Origin: Actinomycetota bacterium
Lineage (GTDB): Bacteria; Actinomycetota; Actinomycetes; Mycobacteriales; Mycobacteriaceae
Direction of reading: 5' to 3'
Length of the DNA stretch: 60,745 nt
Assembly: GCA_018268465.1 (NCBI GenBank)
Contig: JAFDWN010000002.1
Coordinates: forward strand, 510,100-570,844
The translations under genes and the position numbers were made by a program. Below, one piece after another: positions 33,989 through 41,694 of this stretch; within the stretch, counting starts at the first letter, position 1; every line of letters begins with the position of its first letter. Under the pieces are notes generated by a model. The model was given only the letters and a program-made list of their open reading frames with translations, was not told the origin of the DNA and searched no databases.

Positions 33989-34017
33989 ATCGTGACACGA
34001 CCGCCCCGCTCGGTCAA
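33989..34017 (-). promoter_or_regulatory. Promoter of the aldehyde dehydrogenase gene
   Basis: On the minus strand TTGACC (34012-34017) and CACGAT (33989-33994) are 17 nt apart. It is back to back with the ADH promoter; the two -35 boxes are only 3 bp apart. Confidence 0.5.
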
Positions 34018-34020
34018 CCC

Positions 34021-34049
34021 TTGACGCCTCCGGGTTCGTCGTCGATACT
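34021..34049 (+). promoter_or_regulatory. Promoter of the zinc ADH gene
   Basis: TTGACG (34021-34026) and GATACT (34044-34049) are 17 nt apart. The predicted start near 34056 puts operator D at about +2. Confidence 0.55.
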
Positions 34050-34057
34050 CGATATGC

Positions 34058-34082
34058 CAGACGTTGTCTGATATTTTGCACA
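34058..34082 (+). promoter_or_regulatory. IclR-type operator D (zinc ADH gene)
   Basis: Half-sites CAGAC, GTCTGA and TTGCACA with spacings 3 and 4, in the gene direction. It ends 24 nt before ATG 34107. Confidence 0.65.
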
Positions 34083-34106
34083 GTCCCCGAACCTCCGAGG
34101 AGCACC

Positions 34107-35288
34107 ATGAAGGCCGCCGTATTGCACAGGGCCCGTACCCCATTGACGATCGAGGACATCGACCTGTCTCCGCTGCACCCCGGCGACGTGCTGGTGCGGG
34201 TGCAAGCCGCGGGCGTCTGCCACAGCGACCTCCACTACATCAACGGCGACCTCACCGCCAAGCTGCCCGCCGTCCTCGGACACGAGGGCGCCGGGATCGT
34301 CGAGGCGGTGGGCCCCGGCGTGACCCGCGTGCAACCCGGGGACACGGTGGTCACGATGTGGCGGCCGCGCTGCGGCGAATGCGAGTACTGCCTCACCGGC
34401 CGTCCCGCCTTGTGCCAATTGGGTCGGGTCCACGCCGCGACAGGCGGCCTCATCGACGGAACATCGCGATTGAGCCTGCACGGCAATCCCGTTCATCACC
34501 TGATGGGCGTGTCCTGCTTCGCCGAACAATGCGTGGTCTCCGAACGTTCGGTGATCCCGATCGATCCCGGCGTCGCGCCGGAGATCAGCGCCATCGCCGG
34601 CTGCGCGGTCGTCACCGGCGTGGGCGCGGCGCTCAACCACATGAGCGGGGCCACCGGCGAGCCCGTCGTGGTGATCGGTGCGGGCGGTGTCGGACTGAGT
34701 GCCATCATGGGGCTCGCGCTGCTCGGCGCACACCCGATCATCGCGGTCGACACCGTCGACGCCAGGCTGGAACTGGCCATGAGCGTCGGCGCGACGCACG
34801 GCGTCAACCCGACCGTCGTCACCGATACCGAAGCCGAGATCGTCCGAGCGTGCGGGCGGGCCCCGCGGTGGGCGCTGGACGCGGTGGGCGCCGCCGCGAC
34901 CCTGCGCCAGGCGGTCGACGTCGTGGCCACGGGCGGCACCGTGGTCGCAGTGGGTCTCGGCCGGGTCGGCGCCACCGTGGAAGTGCCGATCAATCCCCTG
35001 GTCCAGCAGGAGAAGACGCTGATCGGAAGCCTCTACGGGTCAGCCAACACCCCGCTGCAGATCCCCGCCATCCTGCGCCTGTACCAGGCGGGGAAGCTGC
35101 CGCTGGCGCGGCTGCTGGGCCGGACCTACGAGCTCGGCGAGATCAACGACGCCTACCACGCGATGGCCAACGGTGCCGTCGGCCGCGCCGTGATCAGAAT
35201 GCCCGAACCCGCTCACGATCACGCCCTGGGCAGCGCACCGAGGTTCTCCGACATATCCCTGGCCCCGTCGAGCACGAGCTCGACGTAA
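34107..35288 (+). CDS. Zinc-dependent alcohol dehydrogenase (class III-like MDR)
   Basis: A 393-aa zinc alcohol dehydrogenase. Catalytic zinc ligands are Cys in AGVCHSD (~38), His in GHEGAG (~60) and Cys in AGCAVVTGVG (~168). The structural zinc loop CGECEYCLTGRPALC is complete with four cysteines, and the Rossmann motif GAGGVG is at ~191. It would oxidise an alcohol to the aldehyde used by the divergent aldehyde dehydrogenase (inference from shared regulation). The last ~23 codons overlap the end of the convergent IclR gene by 70 bp. ATG follows GAGGAG. Confidence 0.92.
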   Translation: MKAAVLHRARTPLTIEDIDLSPLHPGDVLVRVQAAGVCHSDLHYINGDLTAKLPAVLGHEGAGIVEAVGPGVTRVQPGDTVVTMWRPRCGECEYCLTGRPALCQLGRVHAATGGLIDGTSRLSLHGNPVHHLMGVSCFAEQCVVSERSVIPIDPGVAPEISAIAGCAVVTGVGAALNHMSGATGEPVVVIGAGGVGLSAIMGLALLGAHPIIAVDTVDARLELAMSVGATHGVNPTVVTDTEAEIVRACGRAPRWALDAVGAAATLRQAVDVVATGGTVVAVGLGRVGATVEVPINPLVQQEKTLIGSLYGSANTPLQIPAILRLYQAGKLPLARLLGRTYELGEINDAYHAMANGAVGRAVIRMPEPAHDHALGSAPRFSDISLAPSSTSST

Positions 35289-35995
35289 CGCGCCTTGGCC
35301 GCCTTGTTCCACCGCAGGATGGGTACCGAGATGCTCATCGCGGCCACCGTCGCACCCGTCCGGTCGCGCACCGGCGCCGCCACGCAGGCGATGTCGGCGT
35401 TGGACTCGCGGTTCTCCTCCGCCCATCCGCGTTTGCGGACGCCCGCGAGTTCGGAGAACAGCCGCTCCCGATTGTCGATGCTGTTCTCGGTCATCGGGCG
35501 CAGGTCCGCGTCGGCCGGGAAGAGCGCGTCGACCTGGTCATCCGGCAGCGCCGCCAGCATGGCCTTACCTCCTGCGGTGCAGTACGCGGGTAGGCGGCTG
35601 CCCACATGAGACACCAGCCGGATCGTGTGGGTGCTGTCGATACGCACCACGTAGATGACGTGTGCACCCTCGCGGATGACGATCTGAACGGTCTCACCGC
35701 ATTTCGCCGCCACCCGGGTGGCGCTCTCCCGGCCGATCGACACCAGGTCCAGTCCGCGCTCGTAGGCCGCGCCAAGGCGAAAAGCGTTGGTCGCCAGGAC
35801 GTAGCGGCTCGGTGGCTCCGAAACCGCCTGCAGATAACCGCGATCGACGAGCGTGGCGACGAGTTCGTGGGCGGTGGCGCGGGGCAGACCCAGCCGCTCG
35901 GTGATCTCGGGCACGCGCAAACCGTCGTTGGGTTCGAGGAACAATTCCAGGATGTCCAGACCCCGCCGCAGGGCGGGGGCGGTGAGCCGGCTCAT
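35219..35995 (-). CDS. IclR-family transcriptional regulator
   Basis: A 258-aa IclR regulator. The N-terminal winged helix (~1-70) has GLRVPEITERLGLPRATAHELV as helix-turn-helix, and the C-terminal effector-binding domain (~80-255) includes LPAYCTAGGKAMLAALP and CVAAPVRDRTGATVAAMSISVP. I chose ATG 35995 (MSRLTAP), where the family homology begins. It is divergent from the hydratase gene, with operator E between the two. I propose it controls operators A-E. IclR relatives such as PcaU use three half-sites, as seen here. Confidence 0.92.
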   Translation of the reverse strand: MSRLTAPALRRGLDILELFLEPNDGLRVPEITERLGLPRATAHELVATLVDRGYLQAVSEPPSRYVLATNAFRLGAAYERGLDLVSIGRESATRVAAKCGETVQIVIREGAHVIYVVRIDSTHTIRLVSHVGSRLPAYCTAGGKAMLAALPDDQVDALFPADADLRPMTENSIDNRERLFSELAGVRKRGWAEENRESNADIACVAAPVRDRTGATVAAMSISVPILRWNKAAKARYVELVLDGARDMSENLGALPRA

Positions 35996-36052
35996 GGCGG
36001 TCCGTTCGTGGTGTGGGTGTCGATGGTCGATCGACCGATGCACCGATCATAC

Positions 36053-36077
36053 CGGACACTGTCTGATACGTCGGACA
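36053..36077 (+). promoter_or_regulatory. IclR-type operator E (IclR / hydratase divergent promoter)
   Basis: Half-sites CGGAC, GTCTGA and TCGGACA with spacings 3 and 4. The right two form the 18-bp near-palindrome TGTCTGATACGTCGGACA (36060-36077). On the minus strand TATGAT (36046-36051) is a good -10 for iclR, so the site would cover the iclR promoter and allow autoregulation. Confidence 0.7.
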
Positions 36078-36132
36078 CCTTTCAGCCCGACCGGTGGGTC
36101 GCCGCACCCGCCCAGAACGAGAGGTCAGGACG

Positions 36133-36906
36133 ATGACCAACGGCCACACAGACCGGGCCCGCGACGCCAGACGGCTGGAGGATGCCCAACACTGCGGGGA
36201 GCTCGTCACCCCGACCGCCGAGGACCTGGTGATGGACACCGCCGCCGGCTACGCCGTGCAGCGCCACCGCCGGTCATTGCGGTCGGAATCCGGTGACACG
36301 CAGATCGGCTTCAAGATCGGGCTCACCTCGGCTGCCGCGCAGACATCCTTCGCGACCGACGAACCGGTCAGCGGATTCCTCAGCGCGGCGACGATGTCCG
36401 TCGACGGCGACGTCGCGCTCACCCGGCTGGCGGCGCCGATGCTCGAGGTCGAGCTCGCTTTCGTACTGGGAGCCGACCTCGACGCCGATGTCACGGCGCG
36501 CGGGGTCCTGGAAGCAACCGCCGCGGTGGCTCCGGCGTTCGAGATCGTCAACAGCCGCTGGGACGGCGGCGCACGGAACGTCGCGATGCTGGTGGCCGAC
36601 AACTCCTACGCCGCGGGCGCGGTCCTGGGACCACGGACTGCACCGTGCGTGACCGACCTGCGGGAACTCGCCGTCACGGCCTTTGTCGGCGAGAATCGGC
36701 TGGACGGGCACGCGGCCAACGTCATGGGCGATCCGGCACGGGCGGTGGCCTGGCTGGCCGCGCACCTTGCGATGCGGGGCGAGCGCCTCCGATCCGGCGA
36801 CATCGTCCTCAGCGGCACCCTCACCACACCGACCGCGGTGCGCAGCGGCGACGTCGCGGTGGCCGACTTCGGCACCCTCGGCCGGGTCCGGGCCGACTTC
36901 CGCTGA
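36133..36906 (+). CDS. 2-keto-4-pentenoate hydratase / oxalocrotonate decarboxylase family protein
   Basis: A 257-aa member of the FAH-related hydratase/decarboxylase family. Visible blocks are GFKIGLTS (~61), the metal-ligand Glu region EVELAFVLG (~108), AFEIVNSRW (~136), VADNSYAAG (~153) and GDIVLSGTLTTPT near 233. Relatives hydrate 2-hydroxy-dienoates to 4-hydroxy-2-oxo acids or decarboxylate oxalocrotonate in meta-cleavage pathways. No matching ring-cleavage dioxygenase or aldolase is nearby, so the substrate is open. ATG 36133 follows GAGAGGTCAGGA. It is under operator E. Confidence 0.87.
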   Translation: MTNGHTDRARDARRLEDAQHCGELVTPTAEDLVMDTAAGYAVQRHRRSLRSESGDTQIGFKIGLTSAAAQTSFATDEPVSGFLSAATMSVDGDVALTRLAAPMLEVELAFVLGADLDADVTARGVLEATAAVAPAFEIVNSRWDGGARNVAMLVADNSYAAGAVLGPRTAPCVTDLRELAVTAFVGENRLDGHAANVMGDPARAVAWLAAHLAMRGERLRSGDIVLSGTLTTPTAVRSGDVAVADFGTLGRVRADFR

Positions 36907-37007
36907 GCGAGGTGCGGCGGACACTGGGAGGTATGCGGTACCGCGGGTATTGACTGGTACGCATGGTCTGGTTACTTTCGGACATACCGCCCGGGAGGAC
37001 GTCAACG

Positions 37008-37931
37008 ATGACTGCTTCGACGAGCAGACCTTCGAGCACACCGCCGGTATCGCCGCGCGAGGAATTCTCGCAACGACTGCTCAAGGGCTCGGTCAAGAAG
37101 TCCTATGCACCCGTCGTCGACATCGACTGGGACGCGCCGCTGGACCCCGACAGGTACTTCCTGCCGCCGAAGACCGTGTCGCTCTACGGCACTCCCCTGT
37201 GGGAATCCATGACCCGCGCCCAGCGCATCGAGCTGTCTCGGCACGAATTCGCCAACACCGTCTCCGCCGGAATCTGGTTCGAGAACATGCTCAACCAGGC
37301 GCTGCTGCGCACCATGATCCATCAGGACCCGACGGCACGCTCCACCCACTACGCGCTCACCGAACTCGGCGACGAGACCCGCCACATGATCATGTTCGGA
37401 AAGGCAATCGAGCGGGTCGGCGCCAAACCGGTGCGGCCGCGCCGCTACCAGCGCATGTTCATCAACGCGCTGGCGCTGACGTTCCCGGGCCCGCTGTTGT
37501 GGGTGGCGGCACTCATCGGCGAGGAGATCTTCGACTCGCTGCAACGCCAGATGATGGACGATCCCGAACTGCAGCCGATCGTGCAGCGGGTCATGCGCGT
37601 CCATGTCACCGAGGAAGCCCGCCACATCCAGTTCGCCAGGGACGGCCTGCGCCAGCAGGTCACCACGATGGGGCCGTTCACCAGGATGTGGGTGGCCAAC
37701 ATCAATGGGTTGGGCGGACTGTTCTTCCGCCACCTGTTCACCAATCGCGTGCCGTATCTGCGGACCGGCCTGGACGGCGACGAGGCCCGCCGCGTCGCGC
37801 GGGCCAGCGCGCACCGCCGGGAGATGCAGGTGCTCGGGTTCGCGTCGCTGGGCGCCTTCCTGCAGGAGGTCGGCCTCATGGGTCCGGTCTCGCGGCGGAT
37901 GTGGAGACGCACCGGATTCCTGCCGCGGTGA
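37008..37931 (+). CDS. AurF-like diiron oxygenase
   Basis: A 307-aa helical diiron protein like the p-aminobenzoate N-oxygenase AurF family. The iron-binding carboxylate/histidine pattern is visible: Glu in GIWFENML (~90), E-x-x-H in LGDETRHMIMF (~124), Glu in LIGEEIFD (~172), and E-x-x-H in VTEEARHIQFARD (~206). Family members oxidise amines or C-H bonds using O2; the substrate here is unknown. ATG 37008 follows GGGAGGAC. The next gene overlaps its stop codon, so the two are translationally coupled. Confidence 0.87.
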   Translation: MTASTSRPSSTPPVSPREEFSQRLLKGSVKKSYAPVVDIDWDAPLDPDRYFLPPKTVSLYGTPLWESMTRAQRIELSRHEFANTVSAGIWFENMLNQALLRTMIHQDPTARSTHYALTELGDETRHMIMFGKAIERVGAKPVRPRRYQRMFINALALTFPGPLLWVAALIGEEIFDSLQRQMMDDPELQPIVQRVMRVHVTEEARHIQFARDGLRQQVTTMGPFTRMWVANINGLGGLFFRHLFTNRVPYLRTGLDGDEARRVARASAHRREMQVLGFASLGAFLQEVGLMGPVSRRMWRRTGFLPR

Positions 37932-38725
37932 CGGCGGTTACCGCACCAATGGATGAGAGTCCCGACGTCCCGGACATTCTCCTCATCGCGGCGCCGCGGC
38001 TCGCCGCCGCCTTACGCACCGTAGGCCGCAGCGACCCGGCACTGCTCGACAACCCGCCCACCCGTTGGTCGTTCGACGAGACCGTGCACATCTGGGAGGT
38101 GCACGACGAGAACTCCGCGCCACGCCGGGCGCGCATCGTCGTCTCGGCGGGGCCCCGCCCCCCGGGCGACGACGGGCTGCCGCCGTACCTCGGGGTCGCG
38201 TTCCACGGACTGCCCAACTTCTTCCTGATCGCCGGCGACGACCCCGGCCCGCGGCTGCGTTACCTGCTGGACTGCCTTGCGGTGATGAAACGCACCGCAA
38301 GCAGCCGCATCGAAGTGCGGCACAGCACCCAGCGGCTCTTCGGCGAGCGTGCGCGGGCCGGCCGCGCGATCCCCTGGCGGCGGGTGGGCATGCGGATCGA
38401 ATCGGCCTTCGACCTGAGCTCGGCCCCCACGGGTGACGAGGGCGTGTACGACGGTCCCGCACTGGTGGACGGCACACAGGCGGTGCGCGTGCGCCTGACC
38501 GGACACCTCGATCCGCTCGACGGCCGATACCACTGGCAGGGCACGATTTTCGGCACGCTGGCCGACGTCCGGCCGAACCCGCGGGAGGTTCGCCTGACCA
38601 TCGGCGATCGCACCTCCGTCGGGCGGCTGACCGAACGCACACCGTGGGGCGGGTACTCGGTGGCCGGTACCGGGCCGCCGCCGTTCCCCCTCGACCCCGT
38701 CGACGTGACCGTCCCCGTGCTGTAA
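37928..38725 (+). CDS. DUF4873-type protein coupled to the diiron oxygenase
   Basis: A 265-aa protein. The C-terminal ~100 residues (YDGPALVDGTQAVRVRLTGH ... YHWQGTIFG ... DRTSVGRLTE) match the DUF4873 domain that I know from actinobacterial proteins, often fused to flavin monooxygenases. The N-terminal ~150 residues (PDVPDILLIAAPRLAAALRT...) are of unknown fold. The GTG start overlaps the diiron gene's stop codon, implying a stoichiometric partnership. Possible roles are an accessory or substrate-handling subunit (inference). Confidence 0.75.
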   Translation: MTAVTAPMDESPDVPDILLIAAPRLAAALRTVGRSDPALLDNPPTRWSFDETVHIWEVHDENSAPRRARIVVSAGPRPPGDDGLPPYLGVAFHGLPNFFLIAGDDPGPRLRYLLDCLAVMKRTASSRIEVRHSTQRLFGERARAGRAIPWRRVGMRIESAFDLSSAPTGDEGVYDGPALVDGTQAVRVRLTGHLDPLDGRYHWQGTIFGTLADVRPNPREVRLTIGDRTSVGRLTERTPWGGYSVAGTGPPPFPLDPVDVTVPVL

Positions 38726-38811
38726 CGCAGTCACCGCCACCCCACACCAACCTTCGGAACCACACAGGTCGCCGCCGTGGCGGCCAGGTCGCAGAAGGAG
38801 GCTGGTCCAGC

Positions 38812-39525
38812 ATGAAGAAGCGCACCGTCCTGGTGATGGGAGCCGGCGCGGTCCTCGCGGTCGGCATGGTCACCGCATGCTCGAGCGGTACCGCGTCACA
38901 GTCACAGTCGCCGGCGCCGTCCCCGGTGCAGGTCTCGATCACCACCACCGCTGCGGCGATGCCCGCGTCGGCCACGTTCATCGCCGACATGACGGAGAAG
39001 GACGACGAGCCAATGACCATGGCGATCACCGTCGAGGGCGAGAAAGTGATCGCCTATGCCACCAACGGCATGAACGACGAAGCCTATTTCTTCGGCACCC
39101 AGCAGAACGGCCACATGGACCTGATGTCGATGTACGGCGACACCCTCACGGCCACCTTCGACGGGTCCACGATCGACGGCGATCTCGCGATGAACGAATC
39201 CGGCTCCACGCCGGTCCAATTCGCGGCCGCGCGGGTCGAGGCACCGGCCGGGCTGTACACCGCCAAACACGGCGACGCGCGCGCCAGCTGGGTCGTGCGG
39301 ACCAACCGCAGCATCACCGGCGTCATGAACAACAGCGCGCCCGGTGATCACAAGGTCACCGACGCGATCAAGGCGCAAGACAAGGAGTTCATGAACCAGG
39401 TACGCCAGATGCGGCTGAACCAGCAGCTGCACCAGGCTCCGGCGATGCAGTACGGGACGTGGTCGATGGATGTGGACGGCTCGACGGTGACCGCGACACG
39501 GGTCACCGGCGACATGTCATTCTGA
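38812..39525 (+). CDS. Predicted lipoprotein of unknown function
   Basis: A 237-aa secreted lipoprotein. A signal peptide ends in the lipobox VTAC (Cys ~23), followed by a Ser/Gln/Pro linker. A globular part begins at ~45 with SATFIADMTEKDDEPMTMAI and then alternating strands (VEGEKVIAYATNG, TATFDGSTIDGDL), suggesting a beta-rich domain. ATG 38812 is preceded by AGAAGGAGG. It follows the diiron operon by 86 bp and ends 9 bp inside the convergent MFS gene. Function unknown. Confidence 0.8.
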   Translation: MKKRTVLVMGAGAVLAVGMVTACSSGTASQSQSPAPSPVQVSITTTAAAMPASATFIADMTEKDDEPMTMAITVEGEKVIAYATNGMNDEAYFFGTQQNGHMDLMSMYGDTLTATFDGSTIDGDLAMNESGSTPVQFAAARVEAPAGLYTAKHGDARASWVVRTNRSITGVMNNSAPGDHKVTDAIKAQDKEFMNQVRQMRLNQQLHQAPAMQYGTWSMDVDGSTVTATRVTGDMSF

Positions 39526-40689
39526 GCCCGCAAGGCGTCGGCGGAGGGTCACCGCCAGAAAACCCAGTGCGAACACTCCGCCGACGCCACCGGAGATCAG
39601 CAGCGGCAGCCGGCCGTCGGCGCCCCAGAGCAGCCCGGCCCACAGTCCGGCCGCCAGCACCGCGAACCCGGTGAGACCCTGGAACACCCCCTGAGCGGTG
39701 CCCTGCCGGTCCGCGCCGACGAGGGTCGAGATCCACGCCTTACCGACTCCGTCGGTGCAGCCGGTGAACAGCCCGTACACCCCGATCAGGACCCAGGCCG
39801 CGACCGGATCGGTCGTCAGCCCCAGCCCGGCATAGCCGACCGCGAAGAACACCAGTCCGATCCCGAAGACCGCCGGGCGCCCGATCCGGTCGGCCACCAG
39901 ACCCGCGGGGTAACTGGACAGCGCATACACGGCGTTGTAGCCCACGTAGGCGAGGATCACCTCGACCACCGAGAAGCCGATCTCGTTGAGCCGCAACAAC
40001 AGCAGCGCGTCGGGGAAGTTCAGCACCCCGAACGCCACGAGTAACCCGACCACCCGCCAGTAGTGACCGGGCAGTTGCCCGGCCCCGGCGAACGGCCCGG
40101 GCCGCCGCGCCCGTGCGACGGTGCGACGGCTTTCGCGGACCAGGAACACCAGCGCGACACTGAGCACCGCAGGTATGACGGCCACCCACAGCAGCGGCGC
40201 GATCCGGTGGTCGAGCAATTCGTAACCGGCGAGCCCCAGCAGCGGGCCGACCACCGCACCGAGGGTGTCCATCGCCCGGTGGAATCCGAAGACCCGCCCG
40301 CGCGCCGCGGGGTCGATCCCGTCGACCAGCAGCGCGTCGCGGGGCGCACCGCGCACGCCCTTGCCGAGCCGGTCGACCACCCGGCCGGCCAGCACAGCCG
40401 GCCAGCCGGTGGCCGCGGCCACCATCACCTTGCCCAACGCCGCCATCCCGTACCCCGTCGCGATCAGCGGCCGCCGCGCGAACCGGTCGCCGAGCGGTCC
40501 GGCAGCGAGCTTGGTCAGGGAGGCCGCGCCTTCGGCGGCCCCCTCGACGACGCCCACCACCGCGGCCGGCGCACCCAGCACCGTCGTCAGATAGATCGGG
40601 AGCAGCGGATACAGCAGCTCGCTGGCGGTGTCCTGCAGAAACGACACCGCGGACAGCACCCGCACGTTGCGGGTCAGCCAGTCACGCAC
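39517..40689 (-). CDS. MFS transporter beside a KstR-type operator
   Basis: A 390-aa, 12-helix major-facilitator protein. Loop motifs GPLGDRFARRP (~64-75), RLGKGVRGAPRDAL (~108, the conserved loop 4-5 motif) and VADRIGRP (~265) are present. The RGAPRDAL motif is typical of a group of uncharacterised actinobacterial exporters. The GTG start lies 37 bp from the KstR palindrome at 40727-40740, which separates it from the divergent LLM oxidoreductase gene. Control by KstR is therefore possible. Confidence 0.85.
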   Translation of the reverse strand: MRDWLTRNVRVLSAVSFLQDTASELLYPLLPIYLTTVLGAPAAVVGVVEGAAEGAASLTKLAAGPLGDRFARRPLIATGYGMAALGKVMVAAATGWPAVLAGRVVDRLGKGVRGAPRDALLVDGIDPAARGRVFGFHRAMDTLGAVVGPLLGLAGYELLDHRIAPLLWVAVIPAVLSVALVFLVRESRRTVARARRPGPFAGAGQLPGHYWRVVGLLVAFGVLNFPDALLLLRLNEIGFSVVEVILAYVGYNAVYALSSYPAGLVADRIGRPAVFGIGLVFFAVGYAGLGLTTDPVAAWVLIGVYGLFTGCTDGVGKAWISTLVGADRQGTAQGVFQGLTGFAVLAAGLWAGLLWGADGRLPLLISGGVGGVFALGFLAVTLRRRLAGSE

Positions 40690-40726
40690 ATCCGCAATGA
40701 TGCAGCGCCGCCGCCACCCAGCGACC

Positions 40727-40740
40727 TAGAACACGTTCTA
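40727..40740. promoter_or_regulatory. KstR-type operator
   Basis: TAGAACACGTTCTA fits the 14-nt KstR consensus TNNAACNNGTTNNA completely and extends one more base pair each side. It overlaps a predicted -10 box TAGTAT (40739-40744) for the LLM gene and lies 36-37 bp from both divergent start codons. Confidence 0.75.
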
Positions 40741-40775
40741 GTATTGGCATCGGGGCCCGACCGTGAGGAGACGAT

Positions 40776-41642
40776 GTGCGGTTCACCTACGCCGAGTCGA
40801 TGACCGACCCGACGTTCCACCTACCGCTGGCAAGGGCCGCGGAGGCGGCCGGCTACCACGCGATGAGCATCGCCGACAGCGTCGCCTATCCCTTCGAATC
40901 CGACGCCAAGTACCCCTACACCGCCGACGGCAACCGCGAATTCCTGGAGGACAAGGCATTCGTCGAAGCCTTCGTCCTGGCCAGCGCCCTGTGCGCCGTC
41001 ACGACCACGCTGCGGTTCAACTTCTTCGTCCTCAAACTCCCCATCCGCCCGCCGGCGCTGGTGGCCAAGCAGGCCGGCTCGCTGGCCGCGCTGTTCGGCA
41101 ACCGTCTCGGGCTGGGCGTGGGCACCAGCCCGTGGCCCGAGGATTACGAGCTCATGGGTGTCCCGTTCGCCGCACGCGGCCGACGGATGGACGAATGCAT
41201 CGCGATCATCGCCGGGCTGACCAGCGGCGAGTTTTTCGAGTACCACGGTGAGTTCTACGACATCCCCAAAACCAAGATGACCCCCGCACCCACCCGGCCG
41301 ATTCCGATCCTGATCGGCGGCCACGCCGAGGCCGCGTTGCGACGCGCCGCACGGTACGACGGCTGGATGCACGGCGGCGGCGACCCCGAGGAACTCGACC
41401 GCATGATCGCGCGCCTGGCAGTGTTGCGCGCCGAGGAGGGACGGGACGGGCCGTTCGAGATCCACGTCATCTCGGCGGACGCCTTCACCGTCGACGGCGT
41501 GAAGCGGCTCGAGGACAAGGGTGTCACCGACGTCATCGTCGGCTTCCGGATCCCCTACATCAAGGGTCCCGACACCGAGCCGCTGGACAGGAAGATCCGC
41601 CATCTGGAGCGGTTCGCCGAGAAGGTCATCGCCCGGGTGTGA
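40776..41642 (+). CDS. LLM-class F420-dependent oxidoreductase, KstR-regulon type
   Basis: A 288-aa luciferase-like TIM-barrel protein. The N-terminal strand MRFTYAESM, the RFNFFVLKLPIRPPALVAKQA segment (~84) and GVGTSPWPEDYELMGVPF (~112) match actinobacterial F420-linked LLM enzymes. From memory it resembles M. tuberculosis proteins such as Rv3520c, which sits in the cholesterol regulon. GTG 40776 follows GAGGAG. The KstR-type operator upstream suggests a role in sterol or steroid catabolism. Reaction unknown. Confidence 0.87.
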   Translation: MRFTYAESMTDPTFHLPLARAAEAAGYHAMSIADSVAYPFESDAKYPYTADGNREFLEDKAFVEAFVLASALCAVTTTLRFNFFVLKLPIRPPALVAKQAGSLAALFGNRLGLGVGTSPWPEDYELMGVPFAARGRRMDECIAIIAGLTSGEFFEYHGEFYDIPKTKMTPAPTRPIPILIGGHAEAALRRAARYDGWMHGGGDPEELDRMIARLAVLRAEEGRDGPFEIHVISADAFTVDGVKRLEDKGVTDVIVGFRIPYIKGPDTEPLDRKIRHLERFAEKVIARV

Positions 41643-41694
41643 ACTCGCCCGCCGGCGATTACCCGGCCCCGGGCCCGGGTACCCAGCCGCCGGG

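Noticed and set aside
33944-34159. N-terminal extension of the aldehyde dehydrogenase by 72 codons
   Set aside because: ATG 33943 has a strong ribosome-binding site and fits the family start; the extension covers the divergent promoter and operators C and D.
32471-36906. Naming the IclR regulon as the Weimberg (xylose) or a meta-cleavage aromatic pathway
   Set aside because: The aldehyde dehydrogenase and hydratase families would fit parts of either, but key enzymes of both routes are missing.
36982-36990. TTCGGACA upstream of the diiron oxygenase as a sixth IclR operator
   Set aside because: Only one half-site is good; the partner GGTCTGG lies at the wrong spacing. The diiron operon may still be read through from the hydratase gene.
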